A stretch of 64,000 bases of DNA. Source: JAQWRV01 sp045564915. Its GTDB lineage: Bacteria; Pseudomonadota; Alphaproteobacteria; Rhodospirillales; Rhodospirillaceae. Both the position numbers and the translations under genes were made by a program. The notes under the pieces were generated by a model that made no database searches, was not told the origin of the DNA, and saw nothing but the letters and a program-made list of their open reading frames with translations. Within the stretch, counting starts at the first letter, position 1; each line of letters starts with the position of its first letter. Below, piece by piece: positions 51,416-59,890 of this stretch. Location: contig JBJLGL010000009.1 in NCBI GenBank assembly GCA_045564915.1, forward strand, positions 248,001-312,000. The letters are read 5' to 3'.

Positions 51416-52588
51416 ATGAAATCCTGCACCAAATGCCTCCTTCCTGAAACTGCTGAAGCCACCACTTTCGACGAAAGTGGTACCTGCTCTGTTTGTAATC
51501 AAATTGAATTCAAAGAAGAAAAAGTGGATTGGGAAGAGCGCGGTAAGCAGCTAACAGACTTAGTCTCTCAATTTAAACAAAAGGGCTTATACGATTGTAT
51601 TGTACCTTTCTCTGGAGGCAAGGATTCTACCTACCAGCTATGGTACATCGTTAAGAAACTACAGATGAAACCGCTGGTTGTGCGTTTTGACCACGGTTTT
51701 TATCGCCCTACTTTGGAAGAAAACAACAAGCGCACTTTTAAGATGCTGGGCGTTGACGTTGTGCAGTTTACCCCGTCGTGGCATGTGGTACGAGAGCTAA
51801 TGCTGGAAAGCTTGAAACGCCGCGGCGATTTTTGTTGGCACTGTCATACCGGCATTTATGCCCATACCATGCAGATAGCCCTGCGTTATGAAACACCTCT
51901 TTTGTTCTGGGGTGAGAGCCTGGCGGAATACCAGAGTTTTTATACCTATGAAGAAATGGAGGAGGTTGATGAGAAGAGATTCAATCGCGCTATGAATCTT
52001 GGCATGACATCTGATGATATGTACGAGTTCTTGGGTGGCAGGGTCAGCAAGCGCGATCTCTATCCTTTCGCCTATCCGTCGCGTAAAGATTTGCGCAAGC
52101 TCGGCTGTCGCTCGGTCTGTCTTGGCAATTACATCAAATGGGATACAAAAAAACAGGTTGAAATTATAAAGCAGGAGCTGAACTGGCAAGGAGATCGAGT
52201 GGAGGGGATACCCCCTGAATTTGATTACGAAAAAATAGAGTGTCATATGCAGGGCATTCGCGATTACCTAAAGTATATCAAACGCGGCTTTGGCCGCACC
52301 AACCACTTAGCCAATATTGAAATCCGAAACAATCGTATGGACCGTGAGCGGGGTGCAGAGCTGGAAAAACAATATGATGGCAAACGGCCGCCTTCACTGG
52401 ATATTTTTCTTGAGTATCTGCACATTACAGAGGAAGAGTTCTTAAAAGTGGCGATGTCTCATCAGGTCGATCCGCACCGGTTCCAACCTAATCTGGTAGA
52501 GGACGGTGAAAGCATGCCAGACATGGATCGATGGGACAGAACCAAAGTGCCCTGGCCTGGCCATCCTAGTACAAAAATTGGTGGGTGA
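51416..52588 (+). CDS. N-acetyl sugar amidotransferase (WbpG/LegG-type ATPase)
   Basis: 390-aa PP-loop ATPase that uses ammonia from a HisH/HisF pair to convert an N-acetyl group to acetamidino on a nucleotide sugar. N-terminal zinc-like cysteines CTKC and CSVC (about aa 3-32), then the PP-loop VPFSGGKDSTYQLWYIV (about 65-81) and FDHGFYRPT. FCWHCHTGIYAH adds another Cys/His cluster. The frame extends to 51371; ATG 51416 fits the family start. Located with hisH- and hisF-like genes as in Pseudomonas wbp and Campylobacter/Legionella loci. Confidence 0.88.
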   Translation: MKSCTKCLLPETAEATTFDESGTCSVCNQIEFKEEKVDWEERGKQLTDLVSQFKQKGLYDCIVPFSGGKDSTYQLWYIVKKLQMKPLVVRFDHGFYRPTLEENNKRTFKMLGVDVVQFTPSWHVVRELMLESLKRRGDFCWHCHTGIYAHTMQIALRYETPLLFWGESLAEYQSFYTYEEMEEVDEKRFNRAMNLGMTSDDMYEFLGGRVSKRDLYPFAYPSRKDLRKLGCRSVCLGNYIKWDTKKQVEIIKQELNWQGDRVEGIPPEFDYEKIECHMQGIRDYLKYIKRGFGRTNHLANIEIRNNRMDRERGAELEKQYDGKRPPSLDIFLEYLHITEEEFLKVAMSHQVDPHRFQPNLVEDGESMPDMDRWDRTKVPWPGHPSTKIGG

Positions 52589-52647
52589 GCCAGTAAGACA
52601 ATTTGGAAGGCAAGTTAGCTAAGGCCGTCAATCCACCATGACTCACT

Positions 52648-53772
52648 ATGAGGCAAAACTCTATGGTCGATACGGGACCATCTGTATCTAAAGAAAATAT
52701 ATGGCGTATGCTTGCGACTAATCCGCAGACTCGCTGGTCACTCAAGGGCGAATCAGACCAAGACGCGCAGACCCGTCTCAGTCGTGGCTTTGTTATTCCA
52801 GAAGTTGAACCTTCTTTTACAATACCTATGGACCTGCCGATTTTCACCATAGGCTCCTGCTTCGCTCGCAATATAGAGGATGCCCTGGCCGCTGAAGGCG
52901 CCCAGCTGCCAACTAAATCCATTGTGATGAAGTTTGCGGCAGAGCGTGGGCTACGTCCGAACTCCATTCTCAATAAGTACAATATTCCATCCATAGTGCA
53001 GGAGCTCTCATGGGCGCTGACTGAAGATGGCTTCAAAGGTGATTACCTTATTGAGGGTGGAAAGCATTACGTTGATCCACACTTAGATGATCAAGCGCCA
53101 GACGCATCCCCGGCCGAACTATTGGACCGCCATGAGCAAGTCACGCATGTTTTCAGGGCGCTTGCGGGCGTAAAGACAATCGTCATGACTCTTGGAATGA
53201 CTGAGGCTTGGTACGATACTAAGTACAACCTTGCCCTAAATACCTCACCGTCCATGGGTGCTATAAATACTGAGCCTGGTCGTTTCGAATTCCGCATTAT
53301 GTCATATGAAGAAAATAGGGTGCATTTAGAGTCGTGTATTGACTTGATTTTTTCCCATGCTGCGCCAGATGCTCGCATGATTCTGACTGTCTCGCCTGTG
53401 GCCCTAAATCTCACTTTCAGAAAGAGGGATGTAATTGTGGCTAACAGCCAGTCGAAGGCTACGCTAGTCGCTCTAGGGCAGGCGACAGCTAACGCGCATC
53501 CGCATGTAGATTATTTTCCATCCTATGAAGCAGTCACAGGGTCAGACCCACTTTTTGCTTGGCAGCCTGACCGTCGCCATGCCAGCCCCCGAATGGTAGA
53601 ACTTCTTGTCTCTGAATTTCTTCACCGCTATGCCGGTCACCCGAAGCCAGACTGGCCAAATTTTCAAGATGACCGTATCGGCCAGATTATAGATGACCTG
53701 CACCGCAACACAAAAAAGCTTGAGCTTATGGTCAACTGGTCACAGGCGCTGAGCAAAAAGCAAAAAATATGA
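52648..53772 (+). CDS. GSCFA domain-containing protein
   Basis: 374 aa, with the name-giving motif IFTIGSCFARNIEDALAAEG (about aa 70-90). Family function is unproven; the Ser of GSCFA and later residues suggest an SGNH-like hydrolase/acyltransferase fold, which is inference. KTIVMTLGMTEAWYD and ARMILTVSPVALNLTF are further family blocks. Its stop overlaps the hisH start (ATGA) and it follows the amidotransferase gene by about 60 bp, so it is built into the sugar-amidation operon. Confidence 0.85.
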   Translation: MRQNSMVDTGPSVSKENIWRMLATNPQTRWSLKGESDQDAQTRLSRGFVIPEVEPSFTIPMDLPIFTIGSCFARNIEDALAAEGAQLPTKSIVMKFAAERGLRPNSILNKYNIPSIVQELSWALTEDGFKGDYLIEGGKHYVDPHLDDQAPDASPAELLDRHEQVTHVFRALAGVKTIVMTLGMTEAWYDTKYNLALNTSPSMGAINTEPGRFEFRIMSYEENRVHLESCIDLIFSHAAPDARMILTVSPVALNLTFRKRDVIVANSQSKATLVALGQATANAHPHVDYFPSYEAVTGSDPLFAWQPDRRHASPRMVELLVSEFLHRYAGHPKPDWPNFQDDRIGQIIDDLHRNTKKLELMVNWSQALSKKQKI

Positions 53773-54395
53773 CATCTGTTGCCATCATCGATTACGGGCG
53801 AGGCAATGTACGCTCTGTATTCAACGCCCTGGATTACGTAGGTGCTGATGCTGTGGTAACCGATGACCCTGCTGAAATTTCTAATGCTAGCCACGTTATT
53901 CTCCCAGGTGTTGGTGCTTTTGGAGATGCGGTGGCGGAAATAAGAGCGCGTGGTTTATCTGAGGTGCTTCATCGCGAGGTCTCTGAAATAGGCAAACCCT
54001 TTTTGGGTATTTGTGTTGGCATGCAAGTGCTCGCAACTACGGGGTATGAACATGGCGAGCATTCCGGTCTTGGTTGGATCGACGCAGACGTGCGACGTAT
54101 AGACCCGGGACCAGACAGTCTAAAAATTCCACACATGGGATGGAATCAGGTTGACTTGGAGTCTGAACACCCCTTGTTTGCGGGGTTTAATTTAGATGAT
54201 TTAGTTTTCTATTTTGTACATAGCTATGCAGTAAACACCCTTGATAAGCATAAAGTTCTAGGCACTTGCAGTTATGGCGCACCATTCATTTGTTCTCTAG
54301 CTTGGGATAACATTGTCACTACGCAGTTTCATCCTGAGAAAAGCCAAGACTCTGGTCTTGAGGTGTTGAAAAATTTTATTAGCTGGAATCCGTAA
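53769..54395 (+). CDS. hisH: HisH-like glutamine amidotransferase of the sugar-amidation module
   Basis: 208-aa class I glutaminase. Catalytic triad visible: Cys in FLGICVGMQVLA (about aa 79-90), His and Glu in TTQFHPEKSQ. Opening AIIDYGRGNVRSVFNAL matches HisH. In histidine synthesis HisH feeds HisF; here no other his gene is near and the neighbour is a sugar amidotransferase, so ammonia probably goes to that enzyme (as HisH2 in wbp loci). It overlaps the GSCFA gene by 4 nt and the HisF-like gene follows within 6 nt. Confidence 0.9.
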   Translation: MTSVAIIDYGRGNVRSVFNALDYVGADAVVTDDPAEISNASHVILPGVGAFGDAVAEIRARGLSEVLHREVSEIGKPFLGICVGMQVLATTGYEHGEHSGLGWIDADVRRIDPGPDSLKIPHMGWNQVDLESEHPLFAGFNLDDLVFYFVHSYAVNTLDKHKVLGTCSYGAPFICSLAWDNIVTTQFHPEKSQDSGLEVLKNFISWNP

Positions 54396-54400
54396 CTCCA

Positions 54401-55177
54401 ATGTTAATGAATAGAATTATCCCCAAATTTCTTCTGAGTAGTGGCCGGCTGGTTAAGTACCGCCAGTTTTTTAAGGATGAGCGAATGGCCGGCAATCCCG
54501 TTTCTACAGCAAGGGTTTATAATGACTATGGTGCTGACGAATTCATTGTACTTGATATTGTTCCTAGCGAAGAATCCAAAGCCCAGGTGCGTGATATTGT
54601 CAAAACCATGAGCGAAGAAATTTTTATGCCTTTTACCGTTGGCGGTGGAGTGGCATCAATGGATGATATATATCAACTCCTACGGGCCGGAGCTGACAAA
54701 GTATCGGTTAATTCTCACGCTGTTCGTGATCCGTCATTTGTGGGTGAAGCGGCCCGCGCCTTTGGCGATCAGTGCATCACTGTTTCCATTGACTACAAAG
54801 ATATTTATCCAAATGTCCCACGAGTCTATATCAATGGTGGGCGTGAGAAGACTCTTCACAATCCTATCGATTGGGCGTTGAGAATGCAGGATGCGTTATG
54901 CGGGGAGATTCTCATTACATCAATAGACTGTGATGGTATGATGAATGGCTACGACATAGATATGATTGCAGAGCTGAGCGAAAAGCTTGATGTTCCTCTA
55001 GTCTCATCTGGCGGGTGTGGTGGTTTACAGCATTGCATTGATGCTTTTGCTAAAGGTGCTTCTGCCGTAGCTATCTCGTCACTATTCCTATTCACAGACC
55101 ATAGTCCTATCAAACTCCGCTCGCATCTCATCTCAAACGGCATTAACGTGCGAGCCAGTAAGACAAGTAGAAATTAG
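54401..55177 (+). CDS. hisF: HisF-like cyclase homolog lacking the first catalytic Asp
   Basis: 258-aa TIM barrel resembling HisF. The N-terminal RIIPKFLLSSGRLVKY aligns with RIIACLDVKDGRVVKG of true HisF, so catalytic Asp11 is Leu here. The second Asp (SIDYKD) and the phosphate-site strings FTVGGGV and LVSSGGCGG are kept. The most likely role is an ammonia-channel partner for HisH in sugar amidation, as for HisF2 in LPS clusters. Start ATG 54401 or ATG 54407. A histidine-cyclase function is unlikely. Confidence 0.87.
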   Translation: MLMNRIIPKFLLSSGRLVKYRQFFKDERMAGNPVSTARVYNDYGADEFIVLDIVPSEESKAQVRDIVKTMSEEIFMPFTVGGGVASMDDIYQLLRAGADKVSVNSHAVRDPSFVGEAARAFGDQCITVSIDYKDIYPNVPRVYINGGREKTLHNPIDWALRMQDALCGEILITSIDCDGMMNGYDIDMIAELSEKLDVPLVSSGGCGGLQHCIDAFAKGASAVAISSLFLFTDHSPIKLRSHLISNGINVRASKTSRN

Positions 55178-55188
55178 GAACCATTTTT

Positions 55189-55890
55189 ATGGGCCGTCCT
55201 CTAGCTAGCGATAAGCCGAAACCATTTACGCTTTCTCTCTCTGTTGAAGATCTGACCGAATACGTTGCTAATCAAATGGATGCGCTATTCGCCGATGGGT
55301 TTTCTGTGCGCCCTCAACTCAAGCACTATGTCAATGCGGCGTTGGAGCGGATGGAGGTCTGCATTAGGTGTGTGGCCCTAAAAGGGTTTCATACTAAGGA
55401 TGGCCCCCGCTATCACCATTTGCATACGGACCAACACGCTATCTTTCTATACTATTTATCTAACACCGTTCATCGTATGGGCGGACCACTCCCTATCGCT
55501 GAGAAGGCGTATGCGCTCAACAAAGCATTACATGGACTGGATGCCTATTTTGAAGTCGAATTACCCGAGGTGTTTGCGCTGGCCCATCCTACAGGTACGG
55601 TGCTTGGCCGCGCTACTTATGCCGACTATTTTCTTGCCTACCAGAACGTCACCGTTGGTGGTGATCTCGCAGTTAACCATGCGACATTTGGCAAAGGTGT
55701 CGTGATGTATGGCGGAAGCCGGGTTATCGGCAAGACTACGGTGGGGGATAATTGTCTGATCTCTGCTGGCACCTCGATTATGGGGGGGAATGTGCCCGCA
55801 GGCCACGTAGCATTTGGGATGCACCCGAACGTTGAGACAAAACCCACCCGGCACGATGTGATCAAGGATATTTTTATGCCAGCGGCGTAG
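55189..55890 (+). CDS. Serine acetyltransferase-like left-handed beta-helix protein
   Basis: 233 aa. An N-terminal helical region (about 1-115) is followed by hexapeptide repeats (GKTTVGDNCLISAGTSIMGG). The fold resembles CysE, but where CysE has IDHATG the sequence is YADYFLAYQNVTVGG, so the catalytic His is missing or moved. It may acetylate another acceptor, such as a sugar of the cluster, or be structural. It follows the HisF-like gene by 11 bp with AGGAA upstream, so it belongs to the same operon. Confidence 0.75.
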   Translation: MGRPLASDKPKPFTLSLSVEDLTEYVANQMDALFADGFSVRPQLKHYVNAALERMEVCIRCVALKGFHTKDGPRYHHLHTDQHAIFLYYLSNTVHRMGGPLPIAEKAYALNKALHGLDAYFEVELPEVFALAHPTGTVLGRATYADYFLAYQNVTVGGDLAVNHATFGKGVVMYGGSRVIGKTTVGDNCLISAGTSIMGGNVPAGHVAFGMHPNVETKPTRHDVIKDIFMPAA

Positions 55891-55909
55891 TCCCGGCAAA
55901 GGAGATCTT

Positions 55910-56950
55910 ATGCGGTACATTTGTATTTTTGTACTAATGACGAGTGCGGGTGCAGGCCATGCAGCCTGCACAGAGGACGGCATTTCCTCTGCGGGAGTTA
56001 CCGGATTTCAAGAAGCCGTGATTTCAGTATCTAATCTGGATGCGGCCAGTGAAACCTGGAAAACCGTTGGTGGGTATGAGGTGGTCTGCGATGGCCCTGT
56101 TGCAGATGGGCTTGATGTCTTCTGGGGTTTGCCCGATGAGACTCCGATGCATCATGTGGTGTTGCGTAAGGGGCATGGTAATCGCGGTCTTGTTCGATTA
56201 GTCAAGATCTACGGTCTTCCGCAAGTGCAAATTCGTTCATCGGGAATGCCCTGGGATTATGGAGGTTTCTTTGATCTATATGTTTATGTAGATGATATTG
56301 ATATCGCGTTTAAACAGCTGCGTGATCGCGGCTGGCAGGGATATAACGATCCGGTTCATTATACTCTTCAGAATTTCGACATTGATGAGACTATCATGCG
56401 TGGCCCCAACGGTGAGGTTTTGTGCCTAATGCAGCGCAACGCTCCACCCTATGACAAAGAGGCTGCAGGTTCTACATACGGCATGGGCTGGCCATTTAAT
56501 ACAGCTATGATTGTGGCAGACTACGATGCCAATGTGAGTTTCTTCGCTGACGTTCTGGGTTGGAAATTGCATCTCGGTGGCAGTTCGACAACACCTGCGC
56601 CTGGTTTTAATCCGACCGGCATCCCGGCCAATCTAGCGAGTTCAATGCCGCGGCGGTTTGCGGCCTATGCACCCCATGAGACTGATCGCAATGGCTCTCT
56701 ACAAATTCTTATGTCGGAAGGCTTAACCGGGCGCGACTTTGGTGACCGCGCTAAGCCACCTAACCTGGGCATCGTCGCGGTGCGTGTGCCAGTGAATGAT
56801 ATTGATGTATTGGTTGATGATGTTGAATCCCACGGTTATCCCATACATGTACACGTGACTGATCTAGATCTCCCGCCTTATGGGCGCGTCAAAATGATGG
56901 CGTTGAAGGCGCCTAATGGGTCACGTATTGAGTTCTTTGAACAGCAATAG
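55910..56950 (+). CDS. Secreted protein with two VOC (glyoxalase-like) domains
   Basis: 346 aa. A Sec signal peptide (about aa 1-19, CIFVLMTSAGAGHAA) is followed by two VOC domains (about 28-175 and 195-345). Domain 1 has SVSNLDAASETWKTVGGYEV and ends IMRGPNGEVLCLMQR; domain 2 has MIVADYDANVSFFADVLGWK and ends LKAPNGSRIEFFEQQ. The usual metal-binding His/Glu of glyoxalases are not obvious. Most VOC proteins are cytoplasmic, so export is unusual. It lies between the amidation operon and the ABC-transporter binding protein. Function unknown. Confidence 0.78.
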   Translation: MRYICIFVLMTSAGAGHAACTEDGISSAGVTGFQEAVISVSNLDAASETWKTVGGYEVVCDGPVADGLDVFWGLPDETPMHHVVLRKGHGNRGLVRLVKIYGLPQVQIRSSGMPWDYGGFFDLYVYVDDIDIAFKQLRDRGWQGYNDPVHYTLQNFDIDETIMRGPNGEVLCLMQRNAPPYDKEAAGSTYGMGWPFNTAMIVADYDANVSFFADVLGWKLHLGGSSTTPAPGFNPTGIPANLASSMPRRFAAYAPHETDRNGSLQILMSEGLTGRDFGDRAKPPNLGIVAVRVPVNDIDVLVDDVESHGYPIHVHVTDLDLPPYGRVKMMALKAPNGSRIEFFEQQ

Positions 56951-57081
56951 GGCACAGAAGTGATCCAAGAAATCAAAGTGAGGTGAAGTCAATGAGGGGT
57001 AAGTCTCAAATAGTTTAATTGCTTACCTTTCCACGCCCTGCGCCACATACATCTCGGCATTCATTGAACTGGAATACTGTA

Positions 57082-58659
57082 ATGCGGAATCTTCTAGCGG
57101 TATTAGCCTTTTTAGTCTTTTGCTCACCTGCTATGGCGGAAAACATCATCCGTTGGTCATCTCAAGGTGATGCGATGACGTTAGATCCCCATGCACAGAA
57201 TGAAGGTATGACTCTATCAATAGCACAGCAAATTTATGAACCTCTAGTCAACCGCAACAAAAGAATGATTTTGGAGCCCGGCCTAGCTTTGAACTGGGGT
57301 CTGTCTGATAATCCTACGGTGTGGGAATTCACTCTACGTCGATCAGTTACTTTTCACGATGGCCAACCGTTCACTGCAGATGATGTTGTATTTTCTTTCG
57401 AGAGAGCCCTTAAACCAAGTTCAGATATGAAGGATGTCATTGGCACTGTGCGCAAAGTTGTAGCAGTCGATGAGTTTACCGTTCGCATTCATACGGATGG
57501 CCCAAATCCCATCCTACCTCAACAGATCAACGATATTTTCATCATGTCACGCGCATGGGCACAAGATAACGGAGTTACTGAGCCCCAAGATACTGCGTCC
57601 GGCAAAGAGACCTATGCGGTGCGCAATTCTAATGGAACAGGGCCATTCATACTAAACTTACGCGAACCTGACGTACGCACAATCTTGGTCAAGAACGAGT
57701 CATGGTGGGGGCTTAAAAAGGATTCACATCATAATGTGGATCGCATCGTTTTCAAACCTGTCGGTAACGCGGCTACCCGCGTTGCCGCTCTGCTCTCTGG
57801 TGAGTTAGATTTTGTGCTTGATACGCCTGTACAAGACCTCCCCCGAATACGTAGAACGCCTGGTCTGAAAGTTCAACAAACAGCTGAGGTCCGGGCCATC
57901 TTTATGGGCATGGATAGCGGCAGCGCAGAGCTGAGGTCATCAAACATTAAAGGCGCCAACCCTTTTGCAGACATCCGTGTTCGTCAGGCTATGAACATGG
58001 CCATCAATCGCGATGCTATTTCAAGTCGTATTATGAGAGGTTTAGCGGAACCCGCTGGCATGTTGCTCTCACCAGGTATTCGCGGCTACACACCAGAGAT
58101 TGATGAGCCACCTGCTTTCGATCCAGAGAGAGCAAAAGCGTTGTTAGAAGCAGCTGGATATCGGGAGGGATTTTCTGTTCAGCTAGACTGTACCAATGAT
58201 CGGTATATGAATGATGAGGCGGTTTGCCAAGCTGTCGTTGGCATGCTGGCTCGTATTGGTGTTAGTGTGAGGCTCGATGCTAAGTCGAAGACCTTGCACT
58301 TCCCAAAAATTCAAAATGCAGAAACAGATTTTTATCTACTGGGCTGGGGCTCTGGCACACTGGATAGTCATTATCACCTTGATTTCCTGGGGATGCCTAA
58401 TCGTGCTTGGAATCAAACTGGGCTAGATGACCCCAAACTATTTTCTCTAATAGATAACATAGCAAATGAAATAGACTTCTCAAAAAGAGACGCGATGGTA
58501 AATGAATCCTGGTTTATATTAAAGAAAGCGTCAGTTTATATTCCTCTTCACCATCAGATTCTGGCGTGGACCTTGAAGGAGAATCTAGAGCTACCTATTC
58601 AACCCGATAACCAACCACAATTCCGCTTAGCAAGAATCACTGATGACCCTAATTTTTAA
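57082..58659 (+). CDS. ABC transporter substrate-binding protein, oligopeptide family (SBP_bac_5)
   Basis: 525-aa periplasmic binding protein of the DppA/OppA/NikA group. Signal peptide at aa 1-19 (LLAVLAFLVFCSPAMA). Family strings: DAMTLDPHAQNEGMTL, WEFTLRRSVTFHDGQPFTADDVVFSFERAL, and VRQAMNMAINRDAI. The frame extends to 57019; ATG 57082 gives the signal peptide. The permeases that should go with it start 3.6 kb downstream (62313), after an unrelated minus-strand operon. Ligand could be a di/oligopeptide, nickel or another small molecule. Confidence 0.9.
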   Translation: MRNLLAVLAFLVFCSPAMAENIIRWSSQGDAMTLDPHAQNEGMTLSIAQQIYEPLVNRNKRMILEPGLALNWGLSDNPTVWEFTLRRSVTFHDGQPFTADDVVFSFERALKPSSDMKDVIGTVRKVVAVDEFTVRIHTDGPNPILPQQINDIFIMSRAWAQDNGVTEPQDTASGKETYAVRNSNGTGPFILNLREPDVRTILVKNESWWGLKKDSHHNVDRIVFKPVGNAATRVAALLSGELDFVLDTPVQDLPRIRRTPGLKVQQTAEVRAIFMGMDSGSAELRSSNIKGANPFADIRVRQAMNMAINRDAISSRIMRGLAEPAGMLLSPGIRGYTPEIDEPPAFDPERAKALLEAAGYREGFSVQLDCTNDRYMNDEAVCQAVVGMLARIGVSVRLDAKSKTLHFPKIQNAETDFYLLGWGSGTLDSHYHLDFLGMPNRAWNQTGLDDPKLFSLIDNIANEIDFSKRDAMVNESWFILKKASVYIPLHHQILAWTLKENLELPIQPDNQPQFRLARITDDPNF

Positions 58660-58739
58660 AACATTTGTTAAAGAGGCTATTGTTTATACATAATTGGACG
58701 TGTTTCTATATTCCTATGTAGTTTGAAATATTAAGTTTC

Positions 58740-59873
58740 TTATTCCAAACCATAACCCCATTCGCAGTCGAGATTTGGTGGCCCGCTATTTTTTCCGTTG
58801 TTACTGTATCCGCTAATAGTTGTATTTGAATAGCTATCGAACACCAGCCTTTCATGTTTTTGTATGCCGCCGGTAGCCAGTACTCGCAAAGCGCTACCTA
58901 ACTGGCCGGTCTCGTTTCTTGACGCATGTTCTACTAGCAAGCCCTCGATAGCATCACAGCGTGCCAATAGCTCCATACCATCCCGCGGGCCGAGAACAAA
59001 TGCGGCAGTTGATAGTGCATCAGCTGCTGTGGCTGTTGATGCGATTACTGTTAGTCCGGTCATTCCTTCCGAAGGATACCCAGACCTAGGGTCAATGATA
59101 TGGCTATAACGTTCGCCATCGACTTCGAAAAAGCGGTCGTAGTCACCCGATGTGGAGATAGCACCATTTACTAACCTCACCTCACCTAAAAGCCTGTTCT
59201 TCCGTGGATGCTTTACTCCGACAATCCATTCCCGATTCATCTTGGAATTGCCGAAGACCCTAATAGTGCCACCCAGGTTCACTAGTGCTGCTGATACCCC
59301 CCGCGCTTGTAAGACCTCTATTGCTTGGTCAACTGCGTAACCTTTAGCGATAGCGCCGAGGTCAATCTGAGTTTCAGATTCTAAACTGACAATACGGGCG
59401 GTTAAATCAAGAGCAAAATGCTCCATACCTACTGTGTTTAGTATTCTAGTAATCTCTTCTTGTGGCGGCACTGCGGCTTCTTCCACTTCGTAGAATCCCC
59501 AAAGATCCACAATAGGTTGGATGGTTACATCAAATGCTCCATTTGAAAGGTTAGCGAAGAAAACAGATGCTGAGAGAATGTTAGCCATAGGCCTGCTGAG
59601 CGCAATATTATGCGTTCCGGCTTTCGAATTAAGTGCTACTAATTCGCTATCGTCCCTATAAAGGCTCATCGACCGGTCGATACTCTTTACACTACTTAGG
59701 GCTGCTTCTAGGTCACCTTGAGTCTGCCCCTCCTCTGCCTTCGGCCGGTAAACGATCACATCTAAAGTGGTGCCCATCACCCACGTTTCATCTTGTGCGG
59801 CGACATAAGAATCAATTTGTGTAGAGCAGGCCGCGATAAGAGGGAGAAATAATGAGAAATACCAGATCTGCAA
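58740..59873 (-). CDS. apbE: FAD:protein FMN transferase (ApbE)
   Basis: 377-aa periplasmic lipoprotein: the signal sequence ends in the lipobox LIAAC (about aa 12-16). ApbE motifs are complete: GTTLDVIVY, SNGAFDVTIQPIVDLWGF, DLGAIAKGYAVDQAIEVLQ, SGDYDRFFEVDGERYSHIID and GLTVIASTATAADALSTAAF. It attaches FMN to a Thr of a partner protein using FAD. The likely target is encoded two genes upstream in the same operon (60867-61442). It converges on the binding-protein gene with an 80-bp gap that holds no obvious terminator. Confidence 0.92.
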   Translation of the reverse strand: MQIWYFSLFLPLIAACSTQIDSYVAAQDETWVMGTTLDVIVYRPKAEEGQTQGDLEAALSSVKSIDRSMSLYRDDSELVALNSKAGTHNIALSRPMANILSASVFFANLSNGAFDVTIQPIVDLWGFYEVEEAAVPPQEEITRILNTVGMEHFALDLTARIVSLESETQIDLGAIAKGYAVDQAIEVLQARGVSAALVNLGGTIRVFGNSKMNREWIVGVKHPRKNRLLGEVRLVNGAISTSGDYDRFFEVDGERYSHIIDPRSGYPSEGMTGLTVIASTATAADALSTAAFVLGPRDGMELLARCDAIEGLLVEHASRNETGQLGSALRVLATGGIQKHERLVFDSYSNTTISGYSNNGKNSGPPNLDCEWGYGLE

Positions 59874-59890
59874 AGCCTAATCCTTTAGAG

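Noticed and set aside
51797..52246. 149-codon minus-strand ORF inside the sugar amidotransferase gene
   Set aside because: Shadow of a well-supported gene in the opposite frame.
53769..55177. Histidine biosynthesis operon
   Set aside because: Only hisH- and hisF-like genes are present, the HisF-like protein lacks a catalytic Asp, and neighbours are glycan genes.
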